A stretch of 64,000 nucleotides of DNA, from positions 62,001 through 126,000 of the forward strand of contig CADALZ010000001.1 in assembly GCA_902788865.1 (NCBI GenBank), given 5' to 3'. This document shows positions 17,597-27,369 of the stretch, in pieces. The position numbers and the translations under genes are program-made. The first letter of the stretch is position 1. Each line of letters starts with the position of its first letter. Under the pieces are notes generated by a model. It worked only from the letters and a program-made list of their open reading frames with translations, had not been told where the DNA came from and did no database searches. This stretch comes from an uncultured Bacteroidales bacterium. GTDB lineage: Bacteria; Bacteroidota; Bacteroidia; Bacteroidales; Bacteroidaceae.

Positions 17597-18701
17597 ATAG
17601 GTAATCCTTTATATGACTAACTACACGTTCTGAAGAGTTTCCATCTCCCCAGTATTTATCAACGCTTCTTTTTAATATTTGAGCTTTATTAAATGCTTCT
17701 AGTATCTTATCTGTGGAACGTTCACAACATATTACATTAGAACATATATGCCTTCCTTTTTGCCTATCACCAATATTTACTACCGGTGTTCCCAAAAAAG
17801 GTGCTTCAATCATACCACTAGATGAGTTTCCTAGTATCATATCAGCATGCTTCATAAAACTCAAATATCTTATATGACCTAATGAAGAATATAGCTGCAT
17901 GTATTCTGGGTAATCAGAAACAATGTCAGACCAAAAGTTATTAATCATCATCCCTCCGGTATCAGCATTTGCTTTTGTTATTACAAATTGAACATTCTTT
18001 GAATAACGCATGACTTCACCCAATGATTTTGCCATTAGGACATTTTCTGCCAAAGTCAGTTTGGTTTCTGGATGTAGAGTCACTAAACACCATTTTTTAT
18101 TAATCTTTAAATGAAGGCTCTGTGCAGTTTCTTCTTTACTCCATAACTTCTCGCGATTAAAGCTGTCTAAGCCTAACTCTCCTACTTTATAAATAAGATT
18201 GTCTGAACCTCTCATTCGCATAATATTATTAGCAGCTTCTTCTACTCCCGGGAAATGGAGTGTAGACATCATTGTCACAGCATTTCTTACTTCATTATCA
18301 ATTGCTCCCTCTGTTATATCCCCTCCTCCTATATGAGCGATAGGAATGCGCAGAACCACTGCTGTACTTACAATTGGCAATAATTCATAACGATCTCCTA
18401 AAACAACAATTAGATCTGGTTGTAATCTATTAAAAGTATCTGCCAAAGAAATTGAGCATACACCCATTGATTTAGCTATACTAACTTCATCATTACTAGA
18501 CAAAAGCATTGGCACCTTTTCTGAAATAGGATAACCATCCTTTTCAATAAACTTATAGGTTAGCCCTTGATCTGGAGATAAATGTGCTCCAGTCACCACA
18601 AGTTGGAGCTTGATTTCACCATCATGATGAATCTCATCAATAATCCATCGCATCAACCCATATTCTGAACGAGAAGCAGTTACAACACAGACTTTCTTCA
18701 T
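17583..18701 (-). CDS. Hydrolysing NDP-sugar 2-epimerase (NeuC/LegG-like)
   Basis: This 372-residue enzyme shows the family signatures V-V-T-A-S-R-S-E-Y-G-L near 6-16, V-L-G-D-R-Y-E-L-L, H-I-G-G-G-D-I-T-E-G-A-I-D-N and G-N-S-S-S-G-M-I-E-A-P. These are the active-site and nucleotide-binding blocks of enzymes that remove the nucleotide while inverting C2 to give a free manno-configured sugar. In a legionaminic acid pathway it would give 2,4-diacylamino-2,4,6-trideoxymannose; in a sialic acid pathway it would give ManNAc. The upstream LegB/LegC-like genes favour the first. It shares 4 bp with the aminotransferase gene. Confidence 0.9.
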   Translation of the reverse strand: MKKVCVVTASRSEYGLMRWIIDEIHHDGEIKLQLVVTGAHLSPDQGLTYKFIEKDGYPISEKVPMLLSSNDEVSIAKSMGVCSISLADTFNRLQPDLIVVLGDRYELLPIVSTAVVLRIPIAHIGGGDITEGAIDNEVRNAVTMMSTLHFPGVEEAANNIMRMRGSDNLIYKVGELGLDSFNREKLWSKEETAQSLHLKINKKWCLVTLHPETKLTLAENVLMAKSLGEVMRYSKNVQFVITKANADTGGMMINNFWSDIVSDYPEYMQLYSSLGHIRYLSFMKHADMILGNSSSGMIEAPFLGTPVVNIGDRQKGRHICSNVICCERSTDKILEAFNKAQILKRSVDKYWGDGNSSERVVSHIKDYLYEYK

Positions 18702-19906
18702 ACCTTAATTCTAACGGAGCTAGGAATATTAACAACTCTATCAGCAAACCAAATGGTATTCTGCAATCCATCATTCTCACACTTCTCGAACATAGGAAGA
18801 CGATTCATCAATTCCCAGATAGGACGGGTCATGACACCATTATCATTAGTATATTGAAGGAAGTTCTGCTGAGCCTCTTTATCCTTCAAAATGACTACAT
18901 TCAGCCAATAGTTACTGTAGGTATCTGGGGAATCTACAAAGAACTCTATATCGGGGATGTTCTTGAAGAAAACTTCGTATTCAGCAGCAACCTTACGCTT
19001 GCTTGCCACATACTCATCTATATGCTCCAACTGAGCACAGCCCAAAGCTGCATTAATGTTAGGCATACGATAGTTGAAACCAATATGATCATGACGGAAC
19101 TCCCAACGGTGAGGAATCTTGGCCTGAGTAGTGATATGCTTGGCATATGCACCCAGTTCCTCATCATTGAATAGCAGCATACCGCCACCTCCGGTTGTAA
19201 TGGTTTTGTTGCCATTGAATGATAATGCACCAATCTTACCGAAAGTGCCAGTATGTTGACCTTTACACTTAGAGCCAATGCTCTCAGCAGCATCCTCAAC
19301 TAATTCAATATGCCATTCTTTGCAAATCGCAGCAATCTCCTCAATACGTACAGGATGCCCAAAGGTATGCATAGGGACACAAGCCTTGATTCTGCGGCCA
19401 GTATTCTTATTGTAGCATGCAAATTCATCCTCAAGATAAGCGAAATCGTAGCTCTTATCCAATTCACCAATGCGAGTGTTCTTACGAACCTCAGCATTCT
19501 TATAAAGCCACTCCTTCAGAGCATCGGGTGACAGTCCCATCGTAGAACGGTCAACATCCAGAAATACAGGATATGCCCCAATATAACTCAAAGCATTTTC
19601 AGTGGCTATGAATGTCAAAGCCTGTGTCAACACTTCATCATCACGCTTTACACCAACAAGCAATAGACTCATGTGGAGAGCATTAGTTCCGCTCACGCAG
19701 ACCACTGCACGCTTGGCACCTGTATAATTTGCCATATCATTCTCAAAGCGGTCAACGAACTTACCTACTGAACTAACGAAAGTGGTATCTATACACTCGT
19801 TGAGGTATTTTTTTTCATTACCAATAAATACAGGTACGGCCAACGGAACGAAATCTTGCCCCCCGTATAGTTCATGGATAAAATCGGTTACTTTCTTGAA
19901 TTCCAT
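18698..19906 (-). CDS. LegC-like sugar aminotransferase
   Basis: This 402-residue DegT/DnrJ/EryC1 enzyme has the PLP lysine K234 in F-N-G-N-K-T-I-T-T-G-G-G-G, D205 in E-D-A-A-E-S-I-G-S, and V-C-V-S-G-T-N-A-L-H near 69-78. The length, about 30 residues more than typical PseC or RffA proteins, and the A-V-P-V-F-I-G-N-E start fit the LegC group, which aminates C4 of the 4-keto-6-deoxy nucleotide sugar made by LegB. It starts 2 bp after the dehydratase gene ends and overlaps the epimerase gene. Confidence 0.88.
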   Translation of the reverse strand: MEFKKVTDFIHELYGGQDFVPLAVPVFIGNEKKYLNECIDTTFVSSVGKFVDRFENDMANYTGAKRAVVCVSGTNALHMSLLLVGVKRDDEVLTQALTFIATENALSYIGAYPVFLDVDRSTMGLSPDALKEWLYKNAEVRKNTRIGELDKSYDFAYLEDEFACYNKNTGRRIKACVPMHTFGHPVRIEEIAAICKEWHIELVEDAAESIGSKCKGQHTGTFGKIGALSFNGNKTITTGGGGMLLFNDEELGAYAKHITTQAKIPHRWEFRHDHIGFNYRMPNINAALGCAQLEHIDEYVASKRKVAAEYEVFFKNIPDIEFFVDSPDTYSNYWLNVVILKDKEAQQNFLQYTNDNGVMTRPIWELMNRLPMFEKCENDGLQNTIWFADRVVNIPSSVRIKV

Positions 19907-19908
19907 AA

Positions 19909-21117
19909 TTACATCTTTTGATCTAAATTCTTACCTTTTTCTTCATGCTCAAAATTAGGAATAAACTCTTTAATAGCATCTACTACTTGAGCCTTCGTGA
20001 AATCTTCCTTGGCAAAAATACTTTCAAGTTTTTCAAAGAAGTCACTAACCTCCGTCATTTCGTGACGAGAAGTTTGTTCTACAACGCCCAAAGCTTGGAA
20101 ACGTTTCATATCGATCTTCTCACCAGGCACATAGAATTCTTCAAAGGCTTTTTCACCTGTTGTGTCACTATTAAAATAAACAACAGGATAGGTTGTGCTC
20201 TCAAAGCACATTTCTGAAGCATAACGTTTAGCTTCTGCATCGTCTTTACATTCCTTTTTATTGAAGCCCTCTGCTTTTACAAAGTCATCACAAATCCTAC
20301 TAAAGGTAAGCATTTGGTCTTCGCCCAACTTCGGGAAAAACACTTCACCACCTTTGCCTAAAATGCAAGCCAACATACATATTTGACCGCTTTCCTCAGG
20401 ACTTACAAAGTAACGTTTCACATCTGATGGTGCAGCAAGAGGTTGTTTTTTCTGCAAGCGATGAATCCAACCATCTGGCAACGAACCATTGCTGAATGCG
20501 ACATTAGCAAATCGAGCTGTAGTGACCTTAAAAAACTTATTGTAAGCCATCACAAGATCCTCCATTATACGCTTTGAAGCTCCCATGATATTCACAGGGT
20601 TAGCTGCCTTATCTGTACTCACACAGAAGAAATGCTTAGGAGGATATACTGTCAATAAATCCATCAATTTCTTAGCTTTGATATCATTGTTCTCAATGAG
20701 AGCCTGAACACTATAACGGTCCTTTTCTGAACGTACATGTTTATGGGCGGAAAAGTTGGCAACAATATCAAAGCCTTTCTCCTCACGGAAAATACGCTCA
20801 AAGATTGGGTCTGCAAAATTTAAGGTGTAGCAACGGAACTCTTCTGGAACATATAGCCCTTCTGTACTACGTACATCACGAACCAATTCTGCAAGTCCAT
20901 TCTCGTTAAGGTCAACAACTACTATACTCCTTGGTTCAAAACGTAGGACTGCCTTGATGAAGCTAGAACCAATAGAACCGGCGCCACCTATGACACAGAC
21001 CTTTTTTTCTTTAATCTCACGACTCAACGTTTCTTTATTCGCTTCTATGTCATTAATGAACATACTAGATGAACGTCCTGTCACAAAATCTGATATGAAT
21101 TTATCTAAATTAAACAT
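19909..21117 (-). CDS. LegB-like NDP-N-acetylglucosamine 4,6-dehydratase
   Basis: The 402-residue protein is a soluble extended short-chain dehydrogenase of the CapD/FlaA1 superfamily. It has an N-terminal lead-in of about 37 residues, the NAD motif G44-G-A-G-S-I-G50, N-F-S-A-H-K-H-V-R-S-E-K and the active-site block S-T-D-K-A-A-N-P-V-N-I-M-G-A-S-K-R, in which Met replaces Tyr as in this family. It has no transmembrane half, so it differs from the membrane-bound PglF/WbpM group. It should form the 4-keto-6-deoxy sugar that opens the legionaminic branch. It is followed closely by the LegC-like gene. Confidence 0.88.
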   Translation of the reverse strand: MFNLDKFISDFVTGRSSSMFINDIEANKETLSREIKEKKVCVIGGAGSIGSSFIKAVLRFEPRSIVVVDLNENGLAELVRDVRSTEGLYVPEEFRCYTLNFADPIFERIFREEKGFDIVANFSAHKHVRSEKDRYSVQALIENNDIKAKKLMDLLTVYPPKHFFCVSTDKAANPVNIMGASKRIMEDLVMAYNKFFKVTTARFANVAFSNGSLPDGWIHRLQKKQPLAAPSDVKRYFVSPEESGQICMLACILGKGGEVFFPKLGEDQMLTFSRICDDFVKAEGFNKKECKDDAEAKRYASEMCFESTTYPVVYFNSDTTGEKAFEEFYVPGEKIDMKRFQALGVVEQTSRHEMTEVSDFFEKLESIFAKEDFTKAQVVDAIKEFIPNFEHEEKGKNLDQKM

Positions 21118-21118
21118 G

Positions 21119-22333
21119 TCACCCTATTAAACTATTCTTGTACCAATCAAAAAGTTTCTGTACTCCTTCCTCAATCTCTATTTTGTGATGCCAACCTAAT
21201 CGATGAAGCTTACTCACATCGATAAGCTTACGAGGTGTACCATCTGGTTTTGAGGCGTCAAATTCCACAGTTCCAGTGAAACCAACAGTCTTCACTATCA
21301 GTTCTGATAGTTCACGGATTGTAAGTTCTTTACCCGTACCTACGTTAATATGACAGTTTCGTATCTCACCTAAACTCGGGATAGCACCACCACGCCCAAC
21401 GTTGGTGTTGCGGTCGGTAGAACCTTTGGCACTTGCACCATAATGCACACTGGAATATTTCTCAATACCAATAATGTCCTTAAAATCAACATGAAGCAAA
21501 ACATAAACACTGGCATCTGCCATCTCCTCACTCCATAAGAACTCACGAAGCGGTGTTCCAGTACCCCAAAGCACTACACGATTATTATAAATTCCGTATT
21601 TTGCAAGAAGGTCTAGCACTTTCGATTGAGAATTGAGGATTGAGGATTGAGAGATACTGTTTTGTGAAACCAATCCTTCTCCAGTAACTCCTTCAACTGG
21701 GCGTTTGTTTAAGTCAATGGCAATCTTTTCCCAGTCTTGATCATGTAATAGTTTTGCTAAATAAATTTTACGCATCATAGCTGGCATCACATGGCTATTC
21801 TCTAAGTGGAAATTGTCATTCGGGCCATATAAATTAGTTGGCATCACGGCAATATAATTGGTGCCATACTGCAGGTTGTAACTCTCACACATCTTCAGTC
21901 CAGCAATCTTAGCGATGGCATACTCCTCGTTCGTATATTCAAGTGGAGAAGTCAAAAGCGCATCCTCTTTCATCGGCTGCGGTGCATCTTTTGGATAAAT
22001 ACATGTACTACCCAAGAAAAGCAATTTCTCTACCCCATGCGCGTACGCTTCACTGATTACGTTACACTGAATCTTCATGTTCTCCATCAGGAAATCTGCT
22101 CGGTAAAGTGAGTTTGCCATAATCCCTCCCACATGGGCAGCAGCAAGAACTACAGCATCTGGGCACTCTTCATCAAAGAACCTACGTACCGCCAACTGGT
22201 TAGTCAAATCCAGTTCTTTGTGTGTCCGCCCCACTAAATTGGTATAACCTTTCTGCTTCAGGTTGTTCCATATAGCAGACCCCACCAATCCCCGATGGCC
22301 TGCAATAAAAATCTTGCTATCTTTTGTAATCAT
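21119..22333 (-). CDS. fcl: GDP-L-fucose synthase with a repeat-derived insert
   Basis: This 404-residue epimerase/reductase has the NADPH motif G-H-R-G-L-V-G near 12-18, S-T-C-I-Y-P near 109-114 and the catalytic Y138-A-I-A-K142. With Gmd it converts GDP-mannose to GDP-L-fucose. Residues 226-237, rich in Ser, Gln and Asn, are encoded by heptamer repeats (21624-21653) that keep the frame. They lie in a variable loop between R-P-V-E-G-V and L-L-A-K-Y-G-I, so activity is probably kept. The gene follows gmd with a 4 bp overlap. The family is usually about 310-390 residues long, so this one is long. Confidence 0.93.
   Translation of the reverse strand: MITKDSKIFIAGHRGLVGSAIWNNLKQKGYTNLVGRTHKELDLTNQLAVRRFFDEECPDAVVLAAAHVGGIMANSLYRADFLMENMKIQCNVISEAYAHGVEKLLFLGSTCIYPKDAPQPMKEDALLTSPLEYTNEEYAIAKIAGLKMCESYNLQYGTNYIAVMPTNLYGPNDNFHLENSHVMPAMMRKIYLAKLLHDQDWEKIAIDLNKRPVEGVTGEGLVSQNSISQSSILNSQSKVLDLLAKYGIYNNRVVLWGTGTPLREFLWSEEMADASVYVLLHVDFKDIIGIEKYSSVHYGASAKGSTDRNTNVGRGGAIPSLGEIRNCHINVGTGKELTIRELSELIVKTVGFTGTVEFDASKPDGTPRKLIDVSKLHRLGWHHKIEIEEGVQKLFDWYKNSLIG
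21624..21653. repeat. Heptamer array inside fcl
   Basis: About four 7-bp units (minus-strand CTCAATC, CTCAATC, CTCAATT, CTCAATC) lie in the coding frame of fcl and translate to a Ser/Gln/Asn-rich patch. The unit is related to the heptamers found between many genes of this window. Confidence 0.85.
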
Positions 22334-23421
22334 TTCACAATCCCTTTCTCCAAATATTCCGCCAAGTTAGTTCGAACCTTTGCCGCAGCATCATCAACAG
22401 CTACCTTAGCCATATCTGATTCAATCATTAATCTCACTAATTCTTCAAAACTAGTCTTAGAAGGATTCCAACCAAGTTTCGCTTTTGCTTTAGTTGGATC
22501 TCCCCAAAGGTTCACCACATCCGTAGGGCGATAAAAGTCTGGACTTACCTCTACCAACACTTTCCCTGTTGCCTTGTCTATTCCTTTCTCGTCCAAGCCT
22601 CTACCCTGAAATTCTAATTCAATACCCACATGCTTAAAAGCTAAATAACAGAATTCACGGACGCTATGCTGAACTCCTGTCGCTATTACAAAGTCTTCAG
22701 CCTTCTCTTGTTGAAGGATTAACCACATGCATTCTACATAATCCTTAGCATACCCCCAATCACGAAGACTATCCAGATTACCTAAATAGAGTTTATCTTG
22801 TTTTCCTTGCTTAATACGAGCAGCAGCTAGAGTAATCTTTCGTGTTACAAATGTTTCACCTCGACGTTCTGACTCATGGTTAAAAAGAATACCTGAGCAA
22901 CAATACATATTATATGCATCACGATACTCTTTTATTATCCAATATCCATAAAGTTTTGCTACTGCATATGGACTATAGGGATGGAAAGGAGTATTCTCAT
23001 TCTGTGGAACTTCTTCAACCTTCCCAAAAAGTTCACTTGTGGATGCTTGATAGATTCGACAAGTGTCAGCCAAACCACACATCCGAACAGCCTCCAATAT
23101 ACGCAGCACACCAGTAGCATCGACATCTGCAGTAAATTCTGGAGAGTCAAAACTCACTTGAACATGACTTTGAGCTGCTAAATTATATATCTCATCAGGA
23201 CGTACTTTATTTACAATCTGCATGATACTCATTGAGTCACCCATATGCCCAAAATGCAGATGAAAGCGAGGATGCCCTTCTAGATGAGCAATACGCTCTC
23301 GATAATCCACAGAAGACCGACGAATCATTCCATGAACCTCATACCCTTTCTCTAACAGAAACTCTGAAAGATAGGATCCATCTTGCCCTGTTACTCCAGT
23401 AATAAATGCTGTTTTTTTCAT
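22330..23421 (-). CDS. gmd: GDP-mannose 4,6-dehydratase
   Basis: This 363-residue enzyme opens with [12 protein letters not shown], the NADP motif diagnostic of Gmd, followed by G-M-I-R-R-S-S near 32-38. Other family features are Y-S-P-Y-A-V-A-K with the catalytic Tyr/Lys and [15 protein letters not shown]. It makes GDP-4-keto-6-deoxymannose, which the next gene converts to GDP-L-fucose. It overlaps fcl by 4 bp and follows the epimerase gene. No mannose-1-phosphate guanylyltransferase is present in the window, so GDP-mannose must come from elsewhere. Confidence 0.96.
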   Translation of the reverse strand: MKKTAFITGVTGQDGSYLSEFLLEKGYEVHGMIRRSSVDYRERIAHLEGHPRFHLHFGHMGDSMSIMQIVNKVRPDEIYNLAAQSHVQVSFDSPEFTADVDATGVLRILEAVRMCGLADTCRIYQASTSELFGKVEEVPQNENTPFHPYSPYAVAKLYGYWIIKEYRDAYNMYCCSGILFNHESERRGETFVTRKITLAAARIKQGKQDKLYLGNLDSLRDWGYAKDYVECMWLILQQEKAEDFVIATGVQHSVREFCYLAFKHVGIELEFQGRGLDEKGIDKATGKVLVEVSPDFYRPTDVVNLWGDPTKAKAKLGWNPSKTSFEELVRLMIESDMAKVAVDDAAAKVRTNLAEYLEKGIVK

Positions 23422-23434
23422 AATCTCTGGTACT

Positions 23435-24472
23435 TTATTTCAAAGGATTCTTATCACTTTTATACCACTCCATAAACTCAATTATCCCATTATGAAGTGA
23501 CCAATGGGGTTTATAACCTAATTCTATTTCCAGTTTAGTTGTATCAGCATTAGTTTGGTAGACATCACCAGGCTGCATAGGCAAATAAACTTTTTCAGCA
23601 TCCTTACCATAAGCAGACTCAATCTCATGAATAAAGTCCATCAATTTTACAGGTTGTGAGCAGCCAATATTATACACCTTAGCAGGAACGCCATTTGGAC
23701 ATTCTTCTGGTTTAATTATCTGATCAATCACGCGGATAGTTCCTTCTACTATATCATCAATATATGTAAAATCTCTAATCATATCACCATGATTGAATAC
23801 CTTGATAGGTTCTCCATCGGATATAGCTTTGGCAAAAAGCATTGGAGACATGTCCGGTCGCCCCCATGGACCATAAACAGTAAAAAATCTTAACCCTGCC
23901 GTTGCGATTCCATAAAGTTTGCTATAAGAATGGGCCATAAGTTCATTACTCTTCTTAGTAGCTGCATATAGACTAACTGGAGTATCAACATTATCTTGTT
24001 CATTATAAGGAACTTTCGTATTAAGTCCATAAACAGAACTAGACGACGCGTATATGAGATGGGGTACGCAATTATGTCTACAACCTTCCAAAATATTAAG
24101 GAACCCCACAATGTTACTTTGAAGATAGGCATAAGGATTAGTAATAGAATAACGGACACCAGCTTGAGCTGCAAGATTAACAACTTTTTCAAATCTCTCT
24201 GATTCAAAAAGCTGATCTATAGATTCTTTTTCATCTATCGCCATACGAATAAAACGGCAATTAGAGAAAATAGAACTTACTACAACTTTACCAAACTCAA
24301 ACTGATTATTAGGTTGTTCTATTCCACACTCTTTAAGTCTGCCATATTTAATTCGAACATCATAATAGTCATTAATATTATCTATACCAATTACCTCGTC
24401 ACCTCTTTTGGACAGCATAAACATAAGTTTGGAACCAATGAATCCTGCAGCACCTGTAACCAAAATCTTCAT
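23435..24472 (-). CDS. UDP-glucuronate 4-epimerase-like NAD-dependent epimerase
   Basis: This 345-residue extended SDR has G-A-A-G-F-I-G-S-K near 7-15, D-N-I-N-D-Y-Y-D (the usual lead of the GAE/LpsL/Cap1J group acting on UDP-glucuronate), the catalytic S-S-S-V-Y-G and Y-A-A-T-K-K, and [14 protein letters not shown]. It would make UDP-galacturonate from UDP-glucuronate supplied by the adjacent dehydrogenases, and it lies 5 bp from the nearer one. A 5-epimerase or related specificity cannot be ruled out. Confidence 0.87.
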   Translation of the reverse strand: MKILVTGAAGFIGSKLMFMLSKRGDEVIGIDNINDYYDVRIKYGRLKECGIEQPNNQFEFGKVVVSSIFSNCRFIRMAIDEKESIDQLFESERFEKVVNLAAQAGVRYSITNPYAYLQSNIVGFLNILEGCRHNCVPHLIYASSSSVYGLNTKVPYNEQDNVDTPVSLYAATKKSNELMAHSYSKLYGIATAGLRFFTVYGPWGRPDMSPMLFAKAISDGEPIKVFNHGDMIRDFTYIDDIVEGTIRVIDQIIKPEECPNGVPAKVYNIGCSQPVKLMDFIHEIESAYGKDAEKVYLPMQPGDVYQTNADTTKLEIELGYKPHWSLHNGIIEFMEWYKSDKNPLK

Positions 24473-24477
24473 AAAAT

Positions 24478-25680
24478 CTAGTCTCTTCTAAATAAATCTC
24501 TTGTATATACCTTATTTTCAACATCTGCCAAACAAGCATCGAAACGGTTGGCCACAATGACATCACTTTGTTGTTTGAACTTAGCCATATCATTCATAAC
24601 TAGACTACCGAAGAACTGACTACCATTTTCCAAAGTAGGTTCATAAATAATAACAGGTACTCCATTAGCTTTGATGCGTTTCATCACGTCCTGAATGGCA
24701 CTGGCACGGAAGTTATCACTATTACTCTTCATCGTCAAGCGATATACACCTACAATCTTTGGATGGCGTTTCAAGATGCTATCTGCTATATAATCTTTAC
24801 GTACTACATTGCTCTTAACCACAGCCTCGATCATAGTTTGAGGAACGTCCCTATAATTAGCCAAAAGTTGCTTAGTGTCCTTTGGTAAGCAGTATCCACC
24901 ATAACCAAAACTTGGGTTGTTGTAATGATCTCCGATTCTTGGATCCATACATACTCCATCAATAATCTGCTGGGTATTCAAGCCTTTAGTTTGAGCGTAC
25001 GTGTCCAATTCATTAAAATAGCTGACACGTACAGCCAAATAAGTATTAGCAAAGAGTTTAATGGCCTCTGCCTCAGTAGGATGGGCTATCAGCGTCTTGA
25101 TATTATCATCTGCTGCTCCTTCTGCTAACAAATCAGCAAACATTTGTGCCTCTGCTTGCTGGTGTTCGTAAGCTCCTACAACAATGCGACTAGGGTGAAG
25201 ATTATCGTACAAAGCCTTACTTTCACGAAGAAACTCAGGAGAGAAAATGATATTGTCAATATTGTATTTCTTACGAACAGTATCTGTATAACCTACAGGT
25301 ACAGTGCTTTTAATAACCATCAAGACATTAGGATTTACCTTCAAGACGTGTTCGATGGCATCTTCTACAGCACTTGTATCGAAAAAATGGTGTTCATCGT
25401 CATAGTTGGTAGGAGTGGCGATGATAACTAATTCTGCTGATGCGTAGGCAGCATCTTTATCTATGGTAGTCGTGAGGTTAAGTATTCGCTTTCCTTCACG
25501 AGCTTCTTGGAAGAAGCGTTCTATTTCATCATCCTGGATAGGACTAATGAACTTATTCAATTTGTCTGCTTTAGCAGGGGTTGTAGTGATCGCTGTTACT
25601 TCATGATGCTGTGCCAATAGCACTGCAAGGGAGAGGCCTACATAACCTACTCCTGCAACTGTAATCTTTTTCTTTTCCAT
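24478..25680 (-). CDS. ugd: UDP-glucose 6-dehydrogenase, copy 1
   Basis: This 400-residue enzyme has the NAD motif G10-V-G-Y-V-G15, K124-[15 protein letters not shown] and the catalytic cysteine C264 in [12 protein letters not shown]. It oxidises UDP-glucose twice to UDP-glucuronate. It resembles the Bacteroidales and Gram-positive type of about 390-400 residues. A second, clearly related copy lies 363 bp upstream, with near-identical blocks such as [14 protein letters not shown]. Its product probably feeds the adjacent 4-epimerase. Confidence 0.93.
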   Translation of the reverse strand: MEKKKITVAGVGYVGLSLAVLLAQHHEVTAITTTPAKADKLNKFISPIQDDEIERFFQEAREGKRILNLTTTIDKDAAYASAELVIIATPTNYDDEHHFFDTSAVEDAIEHVLKVNPNVLMVIKSTVPVGYTDTVRKKYNIDNIIFSPEFLRESKALYDNLHPSRIVVGAYEHQQAEAQMFADLLAEGAADDNIKTLIAHPTEAEAIKLFANTYLAVRVSYFNELDTYAQTKGLNTQQIIDGVCMDPRIGDHYNNPSFGYGGYCLPKDTKQLLANYRDVPQTMIEAVVKSNVVRKDYIADSILKRHPKIVGVYRLTMKSNSDNFRASAIQDVMKRIKANGVPVIIYEPTLENGSQFFGSLVMNDMAKFKQQSDVIVANRFDACLADVENKVYTRDLFRRD

Positions 25681-26043
25681 ATAAATTTTAGTTTAGAGTT
25701 CAGTGTTTAGAGCCAATACGGCTGTGCCGTAATATTAAAACATTAAAAGATTAAAAAATGCAAATATGCAAATATGCAAAAAGAGCTTAGAGTTTAGTAT
25801 TTAGGATCTTCATTTGAAGAGACGCTGCGTCTTAGGTACCAAAGATGCTACATCTTTCGTTGAAAGACGGTGCGTCTTTGGAAGTAAAGATGCTGCATGA
25901 CGTAGTAGTCTTCTTATTCTTATCTTCTTCTTATTACGCGCACGCGCGTTGGAGTGTAATTATCTTGTCATTTTTGACACAGAAAATGACGTTTCTGTGT
26001 CAAAAGCGACACCATTTTGACTACAAAAATTCAAAAAGCTGCA
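25681..26043. other. 363-bp intergenic region of repeats and small hairpins between the ugd copies
   Basis: No gene is seen here. From left to right it holds heptamers of the TTTAGAG type (25692-25712), a TACGGC/GCCGTA mini-hairpin, octamers of the ATTAAAAG and ATGCAAAT type (25733-25781), more heptamers (25786-25806), four successive short hairpins of the AAAGATG/CATCTTT or AGACG/CGTCT type (about 25815-25900), a GC-alternating spot near 25937, and a long perfect inverted repeat at 25972-26005. It separates the two dehydrogenase genes and may act as an RNA-processing or transcription-attenuation zone; that role is inference. Confidence 0.7.
25972..26005. repeat. Perfect 14-bp inverted repeat
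   Basis: TTTTGACACAGAAA (25972-25985) is mirrored exactly by TTTCTGTGTCAAAA (25992-26005) around a 6-base loop. It lies downstream of ugd copy 2 on the minus strand. It could be an RNA hairpin that ends or protects the upstream transcript, or a binding site for a dimeric protein. The U-tail needed for a standard terminator is weak in both directions. Confidence 0.85.
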
Positions 26044-27330
26044 TCAATCACGTCTAAAAATGTCGCGTGTATATACTTTTTGTTGTACATCGTCAAGGGC
26101 TATGTCGTAACGGTTGGCGATGATGGCTTGACTTTGGCGCTTGAATGTCTCTAAGTTATTAACCACACGACTGCCAAAGAAGGTGGTGCCATCTTTCAGC
26201 GTGGGTTCATAGATGATGACAGTGGCACCTTTGGCCTTGATGCGCTTCATCACGCCTTGAATACTGCTCTGACGGAAGTTGTCGCTGTTACTTTTCATCG
26301 TGAGGCGATAGACTCCTATTACACATTGACGTTCTTCTGACGGGCTAAAATCACCACGGTTATAATAGTCATAATATCCTGCCATACGAAGAACACGATC
26401 GGCAATGAAATCCTTGCGGGTACGATTGCTCTCTACGATGGCCTGTATCAAGTTCTCCGGCACATCGGCATAGTTGGCCAAGAGCTGCTTGGTGTCTTTA
26501 GGCAGGCAATAGCCTCCATAGCCGAAACTAGGGTTGTTGTACTGCTGACCAATACGTGGATCGAGGCAGACACCATTGATGACGGCCTGAGTATCGAGTC
26601 CTTTCATCTCTGCATAAGTATCCAGCTCATTGAAGTAGCTGACACGGAGAGCTAAGTAGGTATTGGCAAAGAGTTTTACGGCTTCAGCCTCTGTAAAACC
26701 CATAAACAAACAAGGGATTCCCTTGTTTTGCAGAGAGTTGAGGGTTGAGGGTTGAGGGTTATCTTTTGAAGGCGCTATAGCCCCTTCGACAAGCAGAGAA
26801 GCAAACGTATGGGCTGCCTCTACCAGTCGAGGATTGCTTAAATCTGTGCCGACAATGATACGGCTGGGGTAAAGATTGTCGTAAAGTGCCCTACTCTCTC
26901 GCAGGAATTCTGGAGAGAAAAGGATGTTCTCGGTGTGGAACTTCTCACGGATATGTACGGTATAGCCCACAGGGATGGTGCTCTTAATCACCATGATGGC
27001 ATTTGGGTTATACTGCATTACCAACTGGATGACGGTTTCCACCGCACTGGTATCGAAGAAGTTCTTCTGCGAGTCATAGTTGGTCGGGGCTGCAATGACC
27101 ACAAAATCTGCATCGCGGTAAGCTTCCTCGGCATTGAGGGTAGCACGAAGGTGCAAAGGCTTTGTGGCCAAGAATTCTTCTATTTCTTTGTCAACAATAG
27201 GAGATTTCTTATTATTGATCAGTTCTACCTTTTCGGGGATGATATCCACAGCGGTCACTTCGTGATGCTGTGACAACAACGTGGCGATGCTAAGGCCAAC
27301 GTATCCGGTACCAGCTACTGCTATTCGCAT
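26044..27330 (-). CDS. ugd: UDP-glucose 6-dehydrogenase, copy 2, with repeat-derived insert
   Basis: This 428-residue paralogue of the next gene has G7-T-G-Y-V-G12, K116-[15 protein letters not shown] and the catalytic C275 in [10 protein letters not shown]. It is longer than copy 1 through two inserts. Residues about 186-206 (with P-Q-P-S-T-L-N-S-L) are encoded by heptamers at 26736-26759, and a Tyr/Asp-rich stretch precedes the shared [10 protein letters not shown] block. All catalytic residues remain, so it is probably active. Two copies in one cluster suggest duplication or joining of two loci. Confidence 0.92.
   Translation of the reverse strand: MRIAVAGTGYVGLSIATLLSQHHEVTAVDIIPEKVELINNKKSPIVDKEIEEFLATKPLHLRATLNAEEAYRDADFVVIAAPTNYDSQKNFFDTSAVETVIQLVMQYNPNAIMVIKSTIPVGYTVHIREKFHTENILFSPEFLRESRALYDNLYPSRIIVGTDLSNPRLVEAAHTFASLLVEGAIAPSKDNPQPSTLNSLQNKGIPCLFMGFTEAEAVKLFANTYLALRVSYFNELDTYAEMKGLDTQAVINGVCLDPRIGQQYNNPSFGYGGYCLPKDTKQLLANYADVPENLIQAIVESNRTRKDFIADRVLRMAGYYDYYNRGDFSPSEERQCVIGVYRLTMKSNSDNFRQSSIQGVMKRIKAKGATVIIYEPTLKDGTTFFGSRVVNNLETFKRQSQAIIANRYDIALDDVQQKVYTRDIFRRD
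26736..26759. repeat. Heptamer array inside ugd copy 2
   Basis: Three CCTCAAC-type units (minus strand) plus a degenerate fourth lie in frame and encode the P-Q-P-S-T-L-N-S patch. They match the GTTGAGG/TTTAGAG heptamers found between neighbouring genes. Confidence 0.8.
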
Positions 27331-27334
27331 TTTG

Positions 27335-27369
27335 TTTAGAGTTGAGAGTTTAGTGTTTAGAGTTATTAG
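27335..27369. repeat. Heptamer array between rfbB and ugd copy 2
   Basis: Five 7-bp units (TTTAGAG, TTGAGAG, TTTAGTG, TTTAGAG, TTATTAG) fill the whole gap between the two genes. The last unit contains the rfbB stop codon. Confidence 0.85.
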
